From Armatimonadota bacterium (GTDB lineage Bacteria; Armatimonadota; Fimbriimonadia; Fimbriimonadales; Fimbriimonadaceae), in assembly GCA_018268395.1 (NCBI GenBank), contig JAFDWQ010000005.1, forward strand, positions 219,883-283,882: a DNA stretch of 64,000 nt, in the 5' to 3' direction. Position numbers and translations under genes: made by a program. Below are positions 16,711 to 24,324 of this stretch, in pieces; the first letter of the stretch is position 1, and every line of letters begins with the position of its first letter. The notes beneath the pieces were generated by a model. The model was not told the origin of the DNA and did no database searches. It saw nothing but the letters and a program-made list of their open reading frames with translations.

Positions 16711-17781
16711 ATGTCCAAGCTTAAAGTCGGTGTGATCGGCACCGGCATGATCGGCCGCCTCTGCCACATTCCGGGATACAACTCCCTTCCCGACGACTGC
16801 GAGATCGCCTGGCTGTGCGATATCAAGCCCGAGGCCTTGGCGAAGGGCAAAGAACTTGCACCCGGCGCGAAGACGACGGCCGACTACAAGGACCTTCTGA
16901 ACGATCCGGAGGTCGTCGCGGTGTCGGTCGCGACGCCGAACATCCACCACCGGCGGCACACGATCGACGCCCTGGAAGCCGGAAAGCACGTCATCTGCGA
17001 GAAACCGCTGGCGATGAACGCGTCCGAAGCGAAGGACATGTGCCGCGCGGCAAAGGCGAGCGGCAAGATCCTTCAGGTCGCGCTCCAAATGCGTTTCGGT
17101 GGCGGCGCGGCGTTCATGAAGCGCTATATCGACAAGGGACACATGGGCGAGGTCTATTACGCCCGCGCCCAGGCCCTTCGACGGCGCGGCGTTCCGCACT
17201 GGGGCGTGTTCATCGATAAGGCACAACAGGGCGGAGGCCCCTTGATCGACATCGGCGTCCATATCCTCGACTTGACGCTGTTCCTCATGGGCTATCCCAG
17301 GCCGGTAGCTGCGAGCGGAAAGACGTGGAACATGCTCGGTACAGACCCGAAGATCGTCAATCCTTGGGGCGATTACGACCGTTCGAAGTTCACGGTCGAG
17401 GACATGGCCGTCGGCCTGATCCGCTTCGAAAACGGGGCCATGGTCACCTTGGAGAGCTCCTTTATGGCGAACATCAAGGACGAGCTGTTCCGGACCGAGC
17501 TGTTCGGGACGAAGTCAGGAGCCCTCGTCAAGGGTCTGGGCGACGATCCGATCGAGATCTACACGGAGGTCGACCAGATGCTTTTCGACATGACGCCCAA
17601 GAACGTCGCCGACGTGCCCTCGTCGCACGTCGCCGAGGTTCAGGAGTTCGTCCGTACGATCGCGGCAGGCAAACCCTCTGTCGTCCCGGGCGAGCAAGGA
17701 TTGATCTTGAACGCGGTGTTCGACGCGCTGTACAAATCGAGCGAGACCGGTAAAGAGGAACCTGTCGACCTGTCCTATTAA
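16711..17781 (+). CDS. Gfo/Idh/MocA-family NAD(P)-dependent oxidoreductase
   Basis: This 356-residue protein has the Rossmann motif VGVIGTGMIGRLCHIPGY, the EKPLAMNASEA catalytic-lysine motif and the C-terminal domain with GGGPLIDIGVHILDLTLFLMG (the H-x-x-D-x). The family acts on sugars, inositols or their derivatives; the substrate is not evident. Two more members lie at 35496-36470 and 52140-53255 and are not close copies. TATCCT (16698-16703) ends seven bases before the ATG. Confidence 0.88.
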   Translation: MSKLKVGVIGTGMIGRLCHIPGYNSLPDDCEIAWLCDIKPEALAKGKELAPGAKTTADYKDLLNDPEVVAVSVATPNIHHRRHTIDALEAGKHVICEKPLAMNASEAKDMCRAAKASGKILQVALQMRFGGGAAFMKRYIDKGHMGEVYYARAQALRRRGVPHWGVFIDKAQQGGGPLIDIGVHILDLTLFLMGYPRPVAASGKTWNMLGTDPKIVNPWGDYDRSKFTVEDMAVGLIRFENGAMVTLESSFMANIKDELFRTELFGTKSGALVKGLGDDPIEIYTEVDQMLFDMTPKNVADVPSSHVAEVQEFVRTIAAGKPSVVPGEQGLILNAVFDALYKSSETGKEEPVDLSY

Positions 17782-17812
17782 GGACACAGGCGTCCGGTGG
17801 CGCGTACCGACA

Positions 17813-18910
17813 ATGACAAGGATGGCCGTCCGCCCGATCAGCCTGTTCCTCGTCGCCCTCGGACTGACCGTTGGGTGCAAGTCGAAGCTGGCGAACGGAG
17901 CCGAGGCCTTGGAACTTCCTGTGACGCCTGACGCGACCGAGCGCGAGATCGAGTTCGAAGGCGCGGGCGGGGTCAAGCTGGTCGGGACCCTGATGGTCCC
18001 GGCCGGCGCCCTTGACCGCAGCTACCCGTGCGTCCTGCTGCTCTCCGGCAGCGGGCCGACGGACCGGGACGGCAACCAGCCGATGCTCAAGACGGACACG
18101 TTGAGGCAAACGGCCGTCTGCATGGCGGCGGCCGAAATCGCGACCTTCCGGTTCGATAAACGGGCGGTCGCGACCTATGCGTCTCAATGGCCTCACGATG
18201 CCTCCAAGTACGGACCGTTCTTCTCGTGGTCCAACCATGTCGCCGACGCCGTTGCGGCCTGGAACGCGATGCGGAAGAACGGCCTTGTCGACAGGGCCCA
18301 TTGCGGCCTTCTCGGCCATAGCGAAGGAGGCGTGGTCGCTCTCGCGATGGCGGAAAGGGTGAGGCCGCTGGCCATCGTCCTCGCGGCGACTCCTGGACGG
18401 CGTCTGGACGAGGTCGTACGCGACCAACTTTTGGAGCGGTTACCCGGCCAGGTCGGGCCAGACCGTGCCAAGGCCCTGCTTGCCGAAAGCGACCGGATCA
18501 ATGCCCGCATCCAAGCGACGGGAAGAGTGCCTTCCGATGTCCCGCCCGAACTGCGGGGCCTGTACAACGCGAGCGTCGGGACGTATTGGAAGCAACTTTC
18601 ACGGCTGGACCCCAAGGGGCTCCTCCGGCTCTATCGCGGCCCCGTCTTGATCGTGAACGGCGAGACGGACGTACAGGTCGATCCGGTACGGGACGCCAAA
18701 GCCCTCTACACGGCCGCCCAAGACCGGCCCTCCGGAACGAGCGACATCAAAGTCCTTCCTCTCAGCAGCCACAACTTTAAACCCGTCAAGTCGGACAAGG
18801 ATCCCGGGTTCGAAGGCGAGATCGTGCCCGACTTCGTGGAGTCCGTACAAGAGTTCTTCGTGCAGCGGTTGGGAGGCAAAGTCCCCGACACCCAGACCGA
18901 AGTGGACTGA
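17813..18910 (+). CDS. Alpha/beta-hydrolase lipoprotein
   Basis: This 365-residue protein has a lipobox (LGLTVGCKS) and then an alpha/beta-hydrolase fold: LLLSGSGPTDRDGNQ as the oxyanion region, the nucleophile elbow GHSEGG, the acid in VNGETDVQVD and the histidine in LSSHNF. That is a complete Ser-Asp-His triad on a membrane-anchored protein. Homologs are usually called esterases or dienelactone-hydrolase-like; the substrate is unknown. ATG 17822 (MAVRPISLF) is an equally good start. Confidence 0.82.
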   Translation: MTRMAVRPISLFLVALGLTVGCKSKLANGAEALELPVTPDATEREIEFEGAGGVKLVGTLMVPAGALDRSYPCVLLLSGSGPTDRDGNQPMLKTDTLRQTAVCMAAAEIATFRFDKRAVATYASQWPHDASKYGPFFSWSNHVADAVAAWNAMRKNGLVDRAHCGLLGHSEGGVVALAMAERVRPLAIVLAATPGRRLDEVVRDQLLERLPGQVGPDRAKALLAESDRINARIQATGRVPSDVPPELRGLYNASVGTYWKQLSRLDPKGLLRLYRGPVLIVNGETDVQVDPVRDAKALYTAAQDRPSGTSDIKVLPLSSHNFKPVKSDKDPGFEGEIVPDFVESVQEFFVQRLGGKVPDTQTEVD

Positions 18911-18945
18911 CCGTCCGGAAGTCCCGTCCCGCGCGTCGCGTGCCT

Positions 18946-18971
18946 TATAATTTGATGAACGTCTAATTAGA
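18946..18971 (+). promoter_or_regulatory. -10 box and palindromic candidate operator of the sdpR-like gene
   Basis: A consensus TATAAT lies at 18946-18951. The perfect palindrome TCTAATTAGA lies at 18962-18971 and runs into the start codon. ArsR/SdpR-type repressors bind such AT-rich palindromes over their own promoters, so autoregulation is likely. Confidence 0.6.
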
Positions 18972-19249
18972 TGGCTGACAAAGTATTCAAGGCCTTGGCC
19001 GATCCGACGCGGAGGAAGATCCTCCGGATCTTGAACGAGGGCGACAAGTCGGCGGGCGAGATCTCGGACAGGTTCGAGGTGACCGCCGCGACGATGTCGC
19101 ACCACTTCAACGTCCTCAAAGACGCGGGTCTCGTCCAGGCCAAGAAGAACGGGACGTCGGTCATCTACAGTCTGGACACGACCGTCATCCAGGACGTGAT
19201 GTCGGTGTTGTTCGAAGTGTTCGGACAGAAGACGGAGGTTCAAGAATGA
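18971..19249 (+). CDS. ArsR-family winged-helix repressor (SdpR-like)
   Basis: The 92-residue protein starts KVFKALADPTRRKILRIL and has the recognition helix ATMSHHFNVLKDAGLV, the SdpR pattern. It lacks the cysteine metal sites of ArsR/SmtB. It overlaps the SdpI-family gene by ATGA. In Bacillus subtilis, SdpR is held at the membrane by SdpI when toxin is bound, which relieves repression of both genes. The same circuit is inferred here. Confidence 0.88.
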   Translation: MADKVFKALADPTRRKILRILNEGDKSAGEISDRFEVTAATMSHHFNVLKDAGLVQAKKNGTSVIYSLDTTVIQDVMSVLFEVFGQKTEVQE

Positions 19250-19893
19250 GACTGCGGACCCTGTTCCTCGGCGGTACCGGCATCGTCCTGCTGACGGTGC
19301 TCTATACGGCCCTAATGTACGCCCGTTTGCCCGAAAGCATCGCCACCCATTGGGACATCCACGGGCGAGCGGACCAGTTTTCGCCACGGTTCTGGGGGGT
19401 CGTCTTCGGCCCGATCGTCCAAACGGGGATGCTCCTCCTGTTCCTCGTGCTGCCCTCATTGTCCCCGGAAAGGGCCAGATTGGAGGCGTCCGGTGACGTG
19501 TACGGAAAGGTCTGTCTGACAGTCGTCGCGTTCATGGGCTTCGTCCAGGTCCTTATCGTCCAATCGGCGCTCGGCATGACGGACACGGCGAAGTGGATCG
19601 TTTGTAGCGTCTTAGTGTTGTTCGGTTACATCGGCAACATCATCACGAAGGCGAGGCGGAACTACTTTATGGGGATCAGGACGCCCTGGACCCTGGAGAG
19701 CGAGGACGTTTGGAACAGGACGCACCGCCTTGGGGGAAGGCTCATGGTCGCCGGCTCGATCGTCGGGCTCGTCCTGGTCTTCACCAACGCCCCGCTGTGG
19801 TCGGTCTTCGCCGTCATTCTCGTCGCGAGCCTGTGGCCTGTCGTCTATTCGTACCTGATCTATCGTCGGTCGAGCCGTCCTTACGGACTCTGA
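19246..19893 (+). CDS. SdpI-family membrane immunity/signalling protein
   Basis: The 215-residue protein has about six membrane segments. The DUF1648-type N-terminus reads LPESIATHWDIHGRADQFSPR, and the C-terminal SdpI domain has NYFMGIRTPWTLES and VWNRTHRLGGRLMV. SdpI gives immunity to the SDP killing peptide in Bacillus. No toxin or maturation genes (sdpABC-like) are beside it, so it may defend against toxins from others or act in signalling. It ends directly against the stop of the convergent gene, the two sharing TGATCA. Confidence 0.87.
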   Translation: MRLRTLFLGGTGIVLLTVLYTALMYARLPESIATHWDIHGRADQFSPRFWGVVFGPIVQTGMLLLFLVLPSLSPERARLEASGDVYGKVCLTVVAFMGFVQVLIVQSALGMTDTAKWIVCSVLVLFGYIGNIITKARRNYFMGIRTPWTLESEDVWNRTHRLGGRLMVAGSIVGLVLVFTNAPLWSVFAVILVASLWPVVYSYLIYRRSSRPYGL

Positions 19894-20196
19894 TCACCGT
19901 CCCGCAGGCCCGAACCGAGACAGGAGCCGGGCGGGGAGCCCGGGATCGAGGACGAGCCAGAGGGACAGCGTTCCGACGACGGCCCAGAACGCGGCGACCA
20001 CCAGCGGCGGTCCGAGGACGCAACGAGTCCCTCTTTCGCCTTTGATGGTGGCAAGGACGTAGAAGACGGTCGCGGCAAAGGCCGCCACCGGCAGCGCGAA
20101 CCTGCCGCAAACGAGAGCGACCGTCGCGCACTTGCAGAAGGTGAACGCGATCCCTTCGTAGACTTGGCCGGGAGTCTTGGTCGGGCCAGTCGTCAC
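19894..20196 (-). CDS. Small membrane protein, last gene of the radical SAM/Lgt-like operon
   Basis: This 100-residue product has two to three hydrophobic segments (FALPVAAFAATVFYVLA and VVAAFWAVVGTLSLWLVL). The GTG start at 20196 overlaps the previous stop by GTGA, which sets the start. No family was recognised. Its place at the end of a tightly overlapping operon suggests a role with the upstream membrane and radical SAM proteins. Confidence 0.65.
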   Translation of the reverse strand: MTTGPTKTPGQVYEGIAFTFCKCATVALVCGRFALPVAAFAATVFYVLATIKGERGTRCVLGPPLVVAAFWAVVGTLSLWLVLDPGLPARLLSRFGPAGR

Positions 20197-20495
20197 TTCT
20201 TTCCGGACCTCACGATCATCACGATAAAGAATACGGGAAGGAGGATGCCGAGCAGGCTGAGGACGGTCCAGACCGCATCGGTCCGCGTTGGCGACGTTCC
20301 GGCACTGAGGCCGGCCAACAAGAGGAAGCAACCTCCCATCAAACCTGCGGGCAGTCCGACAAGGACGAGCAGGACGACCCACAAGGCGACCAAACCGCCT
20401 GTCGTCCGCCCCCAGCCGCAAACGGAGCACGAGGCATTGCCGATCGGGATGGAGTTGCCGCATTTCGGGCAGACGCGGTCGGGCGGGGGGATCAT
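20193..20495 (-). CDS. Zinc-ribbon membrane protein
   Basis: The 100-residue protein has an N-terminal zinc ribbon (CPKCGNSIPIGNASCSVCG) followed by two membrane segments (GLVALWVVLLVLVGLPAGL and VWTVLSLLGILLPVFFIVM). Such double-Cys-pair plus membrane proteins are common but uncharacterised. Start and stop overlap both neighbours by ATGA/GTGA, indicating translational coupling. Confidence 0.75.
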   Translation of the reverse strand: MIPPPDRVCPKCGNSIPIGNASCSVCGWGRTTGGLVALWVVLLVLVGLPAGLMGGCFLLLAGLSAGTSPTRTDAVWTVLSLLGILLPVFFIVMIVRSGKK

Positions 20496-20701
20496 GGCTT
20501 CACCTGTCGTCTTTCAACCTGTCGCGAACGAACCGCCATTTTGAACCTTACGACTTTCTGGCCCTGTTCCAGGACCGTCGCCGTACCGAGCGACATGGTC
20601 CGAAAAGTACGCCTGGGGTTTCGGCTACAGAAGGGGCATCCGTCCTCCTGAGGGACAAGGGTGCTTCCGCACCGGTGGCAGCGTTCATTCGACCGGCTCA
20701 A
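20492..20701 (-). CDS. Small zinc-ribbon protein
   Basis: The 69-residue product has CHRCG and CPFC pairs 14 residues apart near the N-terminus and a basic C-terminus with no membrane segment. The TTG at 20701 is the only useful in-frame start; it overlaps the end of the Lgt-like gene by 17 bases. Its stop overlaps the next gene by ATGA. Cysteine spacing supports it being translated. Confidence 0.65.
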   Translation of the reverse strand: MSRSNERCHRCGSTLVPQEDGCPFCSRNPRRTFRTMSLGTATVLEQGQKVVRFKMAVRSRQVERRQVKP

Positions 20702-21380
20702 GGGAACGCCTCCTTCGGACGGTATGGACGATCAAGAACGCAGCGCCGGCCAGCGCCGTCTGAAGGGAGGCGAGCTGCATGGCACCGAACGGTCCGAGGA
20801 GGTGGTCGCGATCGCGGAAAAACTCCTGGCCGAAGCGTCCGAGTCCCCAAACGGCCAAGTACACATGAAACGACGCTCCCGGATAGGGCGTCCGGTTACG
20901 GACAGCGAGGAGCCCGATCGTCAGGGCCGCCGCGAACGCCGCCGAATACAGCTGGGCGGGATGACGGTCACATCCGCCTTGGTGAACGCTCCAAGGGCCG
21001 TCGAACGGGCCTCCCAGGCAACACGGGTTCAGGAAGCATCCGATCCGACCGACCGCCTCGCCAGCCGCCAACGCGGGCGCGACGGCGTCGCCTAACGACG
21101 ACTTTAAACCAAGCTTCGCCTTGACCGCTTCGAAGCCGATCCAGCCTGCCAAGATCCCTCCGAGAAGGGCACGCCCACCGGCGGAGGGGTCGAGCGCCGT
21201 CGGGGCCGCGCCCTGGACGAAAGCCTGGGTGACCTTGGCTCCGACGATGCCGCAGACGAACGTGACCACGGCGAGCAAGACCGTGTGGTCGGCCCGAAGG
21301 CCCCGGCGACGGGCAAGGAGCCAGAAGACGATGGCCCCGGTCGCATAGCCCAGTCCCGTGAACACCGCGCCGGCCGTCAT
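20685..21380 (-). CDS. Prolipoprotein diacylglyceryl transferase-like membrane protein (Lgt family, variant)
   Basis: This 231-residue membrane protein has the Lgt landmarks GRIGCFLNPCCLGGP, RHPAQLYSA and a C-terminal GLGRFGQEFFRDRD. The segment that in Lgt reads SFHGG, with an essential His (H103 in E. coli), reads ALLGG here. The usual asparagine loop also carries extra cysteines. It may bind a diacylglyceryl lipid without doing the standard transfer to lipoproteins. ATG 21380 overlaps the radical SAM stop by ATGA, so the two are coupled. An upstream in-frame start lies inside that gene and is rejected. Confidence 0.8.
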   Translation of the reverse strand: MTAGAVFTGLGYATGAIVFWLLARRRGLRADHTVLLAVVTFVCGIVGAKVTQAFVQGAAPTALDPSAGGRALLGGILAGWIGFEAVKAKLGLKSSLGDAVAPALAAGEAVGRIGCFLNPCCLGGPFDGPWSVHQGGCDRHPAQLYSAAFAAALTIGLLAVRNRTPYPGASFHVYLAVWGLGRFGQEFFRDRDHLLGPFGAMQLASLQTALAGAAFLIVHTVRRRRSLEPVE

Positions 21381-22924
21381 GTCACGGTCCTGAGCGGCGT
21401 GAGCCCGTCCCGGTCCGGAAAGTCGGTCGATTCCGGGAAGAGCCACCTCCAGCAGAAGGGTGTCCGACGGGGGTCTTCTTCGAACGAACCCGTGTGGACG
21501 CAGCACTGCCGGATGCGGGCTTCATGGAACGTGTGCGCGTCCATGAACATCTTGACCGTCATGCGGAACGTTCGCCGAGCGAGATCGGCGATCATCGCTT
21601 CGGCTTTTTTGGCCTGTGCCAAGCCGAGGAGTTCGACGACTCCCGGGACACACCCGCACAGGCGGAACAGGTCTCCCGCTAAGGCCAGCGACCCCGTCTT
21701 TTGCGATTCGGAGAACACCCGGGCCAAGGCTCCGTCCCGAACGAGCGCTTTGACGGCGTCGGACGCGTCTTCGAAACTGATCGTATTGGCGGCAAGATGG
21801 ATCCAGCTCTTCAGCTCGTCGCGTCCGATCGTGTCCGGTAAAGACTTCCAAGCCCCCTGTTTGTCCTTCAAGTAGTAGGCGATATCGCAACAGTCGCGAT
21901 GCGAACAGGGAAGCGGGACGAAATCGACCGCCTTGACGGCCCCTTCGGTCTGGCGTTCCAGTCGTTTGAGGACGCCCGTCGGCGTCGCTCGGTCCATGGG
22001 GTCGATCTCGTCACTGCGACCAGACCCGAAAACCGGCTGGAAGGCAAGGCCGACACAGGACGGCGTCGACATCGCCAGACGGGCGACTTCGCCCACCTCG
22101 TCTTCGTTCACGCCCCGTTTGACCGTCATGACCAAGGTCGTCGGGACGCCGGTTTCGCTCAGCCGCGCCAGGGCCGCGAGCTTTTCGGAAGCCAAGTCCT
22201 GACCTCGGAGCGCCAGATAGGTGGAGGGCCGCAGGCCGTCGAACTGCAGATAGGCTTCGACCCGGTCTTTGAACCGGGCGAGCTGGACGGCGAAGCCATC
22301 GTCTCGGGCGATCCTGCGGCCGTTGGTGTTGAGAAGGATCCGGGTCACGGGCTTTGAGGCGGTCGATTCGAGGATTTCTCCTAGGTCGCGCCGGACGGTG
22401 GGCTCTCCACCGCTCAACATGAGGACGCCCAGCCGTCCGGCCTCTCGGTCGGTCACGGTATCGATCGTCCGGCAGATCTCGTCGATCGACGGCGTCTCGA
22501 TCGGTGGCGCCGCCGATCCAGGGGGCAGGGCCGAGGCGTAGCACGTCGGGCAATTCAGGTTGCAGTGTTCCGTGACGTTGAGCAAGAGGATGCACGTGTG
22601 CTGGCCGTGTCCGGAGGGAAGTCCGTCCTGGTAGCCCTCGGGAAAGGCTCGGTCGTTTCCCGGTCGGTCGGGAACGACCGTCGACGTCGGGGCCGACCAA
22701 CCGTGACGGGCCTTCCAGAGTGCCGAGTCCTCCTCGTACAGGCTTTCGGTCTCTCCGTGCTCGCTGCAAAAGCGACGCATCCACACGGAGCCGTCTCGGC
22801 TGACCAACATCCCGTCCTTCCATGTCCTCGGGTCGTCGGGACGCAGGATCCTGGCGGCTGCGCACGCCGGGCACACGGTCTTCGTGTACTCTTCGATCAC
22901 GTACGGGCGGAGGGGAAGGGGCAT
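21377..22924 (-). CDS. Radical SAM enzyme of the Tes/MJ0619 type
   Basis: This 515-residue enzyme has an N-terminal CPAC pair (residues 18-21) with a later RFCSEHGE. The radical SAM cluster motif CNLNCPTC is at 121-128, with GGEPTVR after it. A C-terminal cysteine set includes CSHRDCC, CGCVPG and FMDAHTF...RQCCVH...PFC (about 455-491). This layout with several extra iron-sulfur sites matches MJ0619-like proteins, which include archaeal tetraether synthase (Tes) and proteins annotated as pterin methyltransferases. Together with the Lgt-like neighbour, a lipid substrate is inferred. It heads a five-gene operon and diverges from the L,D-transpeptidase gene. Confidence 0.82.
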   Translation of the reverse strand: MPLPLRPYVIEEYTKTVCPACAAARILRPDDPRTWKDGMLVSRDGSVWMRRFCSEHGETESLYEEDSALWKARHGWSAPTSTVVPDRPGNDRAFPEGYQDGLPSGHGQHTCILLLNVTEHCNLNCPTCYASALPPGSAAPPIETPSIDEICRTIDTVTDREAGRLGVLMLSGGEPTVRRDLGEILESTASKPVTRILLNTNGRRIARDDGFAVQLARFKDRVEAYLQFDGLRPSTYLALRGQDLASEKLAALARLSETGVPTTLVMTVKRGVNEDEVGEVARLAMSTPSCVGLAFQPVFGSGRSDEIDPMDRATPTGVLKRLERQTEGAVKAVDFVPLPCSHRDCCDIAYYLKDKQGAWKSLPDTIGRDELKSWIHLAANTISFEDASDAVKALVRDGALARVFSESQKTGSLALAGDLFRLCGCVPGVVELLGLAQAKKAEAMIADLARRTFRMTVKMFMDAHTFHEARIRQCCVHTGSFEEDPRRTPFCWRWLFPESTDFPDRDGLTPLRTVT

Positions 22925-23068
22925 GTCGGTTCGGTCGCCGTGCGTCTTAACGGATCAACGCCGTCCGGTCGTCCAGACCGGGACCGGTCCGATGCTTCGG
23001 GTCGGTCCCCTCCGGAGCGCCACGCATTATGGACAGGCCTTCCCCCTGAAAAACGACAGAAATCCGCC

Positions 23069-23074
23069 TATAAT
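23069..23074 (+). promoter_or_regulatory. -10 box of the L,D-transpeptidase gene
   Basis: A consensus TATAAT ends nine bases before the ATG at 23084, so the transcript should start within about three bases of the start codon. No matching -35 hexamer is visible at the usual distance. Confidence 0.6.
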
Positions 23075-23083
23075 TGCCCCATC

Positions 23084-23821
23084 ATGCAACGTTTCAGGTC
23101 GCTTCTGGTGTTCGTCGGCGCTTTCGCCGCGACGGCCGCGTGGTCCCAGAACATCGAGGGCGTCACGTTCGCCAACAAGCCCGGCCAGGTCTTCGCCCCG
23201 TTACGACAGACGTGCCAGAGCCTCGGCCTCGTCGTCGAGTGGGACGATACGACGAGCGAAGTCGTCGTCGGGGAAAAGCGCTTCAAAGAGCGCGATTTCC
23301 GGACGTTGTTCGATGGGACGAAGCTGGTGCCGTTACGCGACCTCGAGAAGTTCGGCGTCACCGTCCACTATGACGACGGCTCCGATTCGGCCGTCTTGTC
23401 CTACCAGGACAAAGAAACGACCGTCAGTTTGGGCCAGAAGCGGGTCGAGATCAGCATCGACGATCAGACCCTGCGGGCGTGGCAAGGCCAGATCTTGGTC
23501 ATGGAGACGAACGTCAGCACCGGCCGACGAGGGCACACGACGCCGAAGGGCAGCTTTAAAGCCGGTCCTGTCAAGACGCGCATGCACTATTCGCGCCTCT
23601 ACGACAACGCTCCGATGCCGTACAGCGTCCAGGTCAACGGCGACGTCTTCATCCATGGCTATCACAGCGTGCCGAAATATCCGGCTTCGCACGGATGCAT
23701 CCGGATGCCGCTGTACGGTCGGAACGCCGCCCGGTACTTCTTCGACTGGGTCGACAAAGGAACCCCGGTCGATATCCTGGGGGACTTTGCCGAGGTCTCG
23801 GCCAAGTCCGGTAACCACTGA
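23084..23821 (+). CDS. L,D-transpeptidase (YkuD) with N-terminal stalk domain
   Basis: The 245-residue protein has a signal peptide (LLVFVGAFAATAAWSQ). A copper amine oxidase N-terminal-like stalk domain follows (FAPLRQTCQSLGL, then LVPLRDLEKFGV), ahead of the YkuD catalytic domain. The active site is HGYHSVPKYPASHGCIRMP with the catalytic Cys and His. It should form 3-3 peptidoglycan crosslinks or attach proteins to the wall in the periplasm. ATG 23084 is set by the signal peptide and the -10 box. Confidence 0.9.
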   Translation: MQRFRSLLVFVGAFAATAAWSQNIEGVTFANKPGQVFAPLRQTCQSLGLVVEWDDTTSEVVVGEKRFKERDFRTLFDGTKLVPLRDLEKFGVTVHYDDGSDSAVLSYQDKETTVSLGQKRVEISIDDQTLRAWQGQILVMETNVSTGRRGHTTPKGSFKAGPVKTRMHYSRLYDNAPMPYSVQVNGDVFIHGYHSVPKYPASHGCIRMPLYGRNAARYFFDWVDKGTPVDILGDFAEVSAKSGNH

Positions 23822-23868
23822 TAGGCCCGAGGCCCGTACGGCACCAAGTTGGCCCATAATGGGGGGTC

Positions 23869-24324
23869 ATGCTGTGGAGCAGGCTCCGATGGCCTTTGTT
23901 GCCCGTCGCGGTATGGGCGTGCGGGTGTGACACCGGCCCAGAAGCGGTCAAGCCCGAACAGGCCCGCGCCTATATCCAAAGCAAAGACCGTCCTGCGTTT
24001 CCGGTGCCCAAGACCACCGCTGACGCCGAGAAGATCGGCATCCCAGTCTATCCGGGCTCCGTATTGGGCGAAGGCGAGAACTCGAGGGTCGACGACCGCT
24101 CGTTCCACCGCACGTACTTCGTCAAGATGTACGCCCCGGCCGTTCCTTCCGAAGTCGCCTCGTTCTACTTCAAGGGCCTCAAGCAGTCTAAGAAACTCGG
24201 GGGGTCCGAAGAGCAGCAGATCGTCGGGCGGAGCGCGGGCGGGGACGAGATCGACGTCCGGATCGGGCCGGCTGCCGACAAGACCAAGTCCCTCGTCATG
24301 GTCTGGATGTCTCAGAGCAAGTAG
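23869..24324 (+). CDS. Lipoprotein of unknown function
   Basis: The 151-residue product has an N-terminal hydrophobic stretch ending in VWACGC, a lipobox-like site with Cys near residue 20. The mature part includes IPVYPGSVLGEGE and VASFYFKGLKQSK, a pattern seen in uncharacterised periplasmic proteins. CATAAT (23855-23860) ends eight bases before the ATG. The last 29 bases overlap the convergent nitrilase-family gene. Confidence 0.72.
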   Translation: MLWSRLRWPLLPVAVWACGCDTGPEAVKPEQARAYIQSKDRPAFPVPKTTADAEKIGIPVYPGSVLGEGENSRVDDRSFHRTYFVKMYAPAVPSEVASFYFKGLKQSKKLGGSEEQQIVGRSAGGDEIDVRIGPAADKTKSLVMVWMSQSK

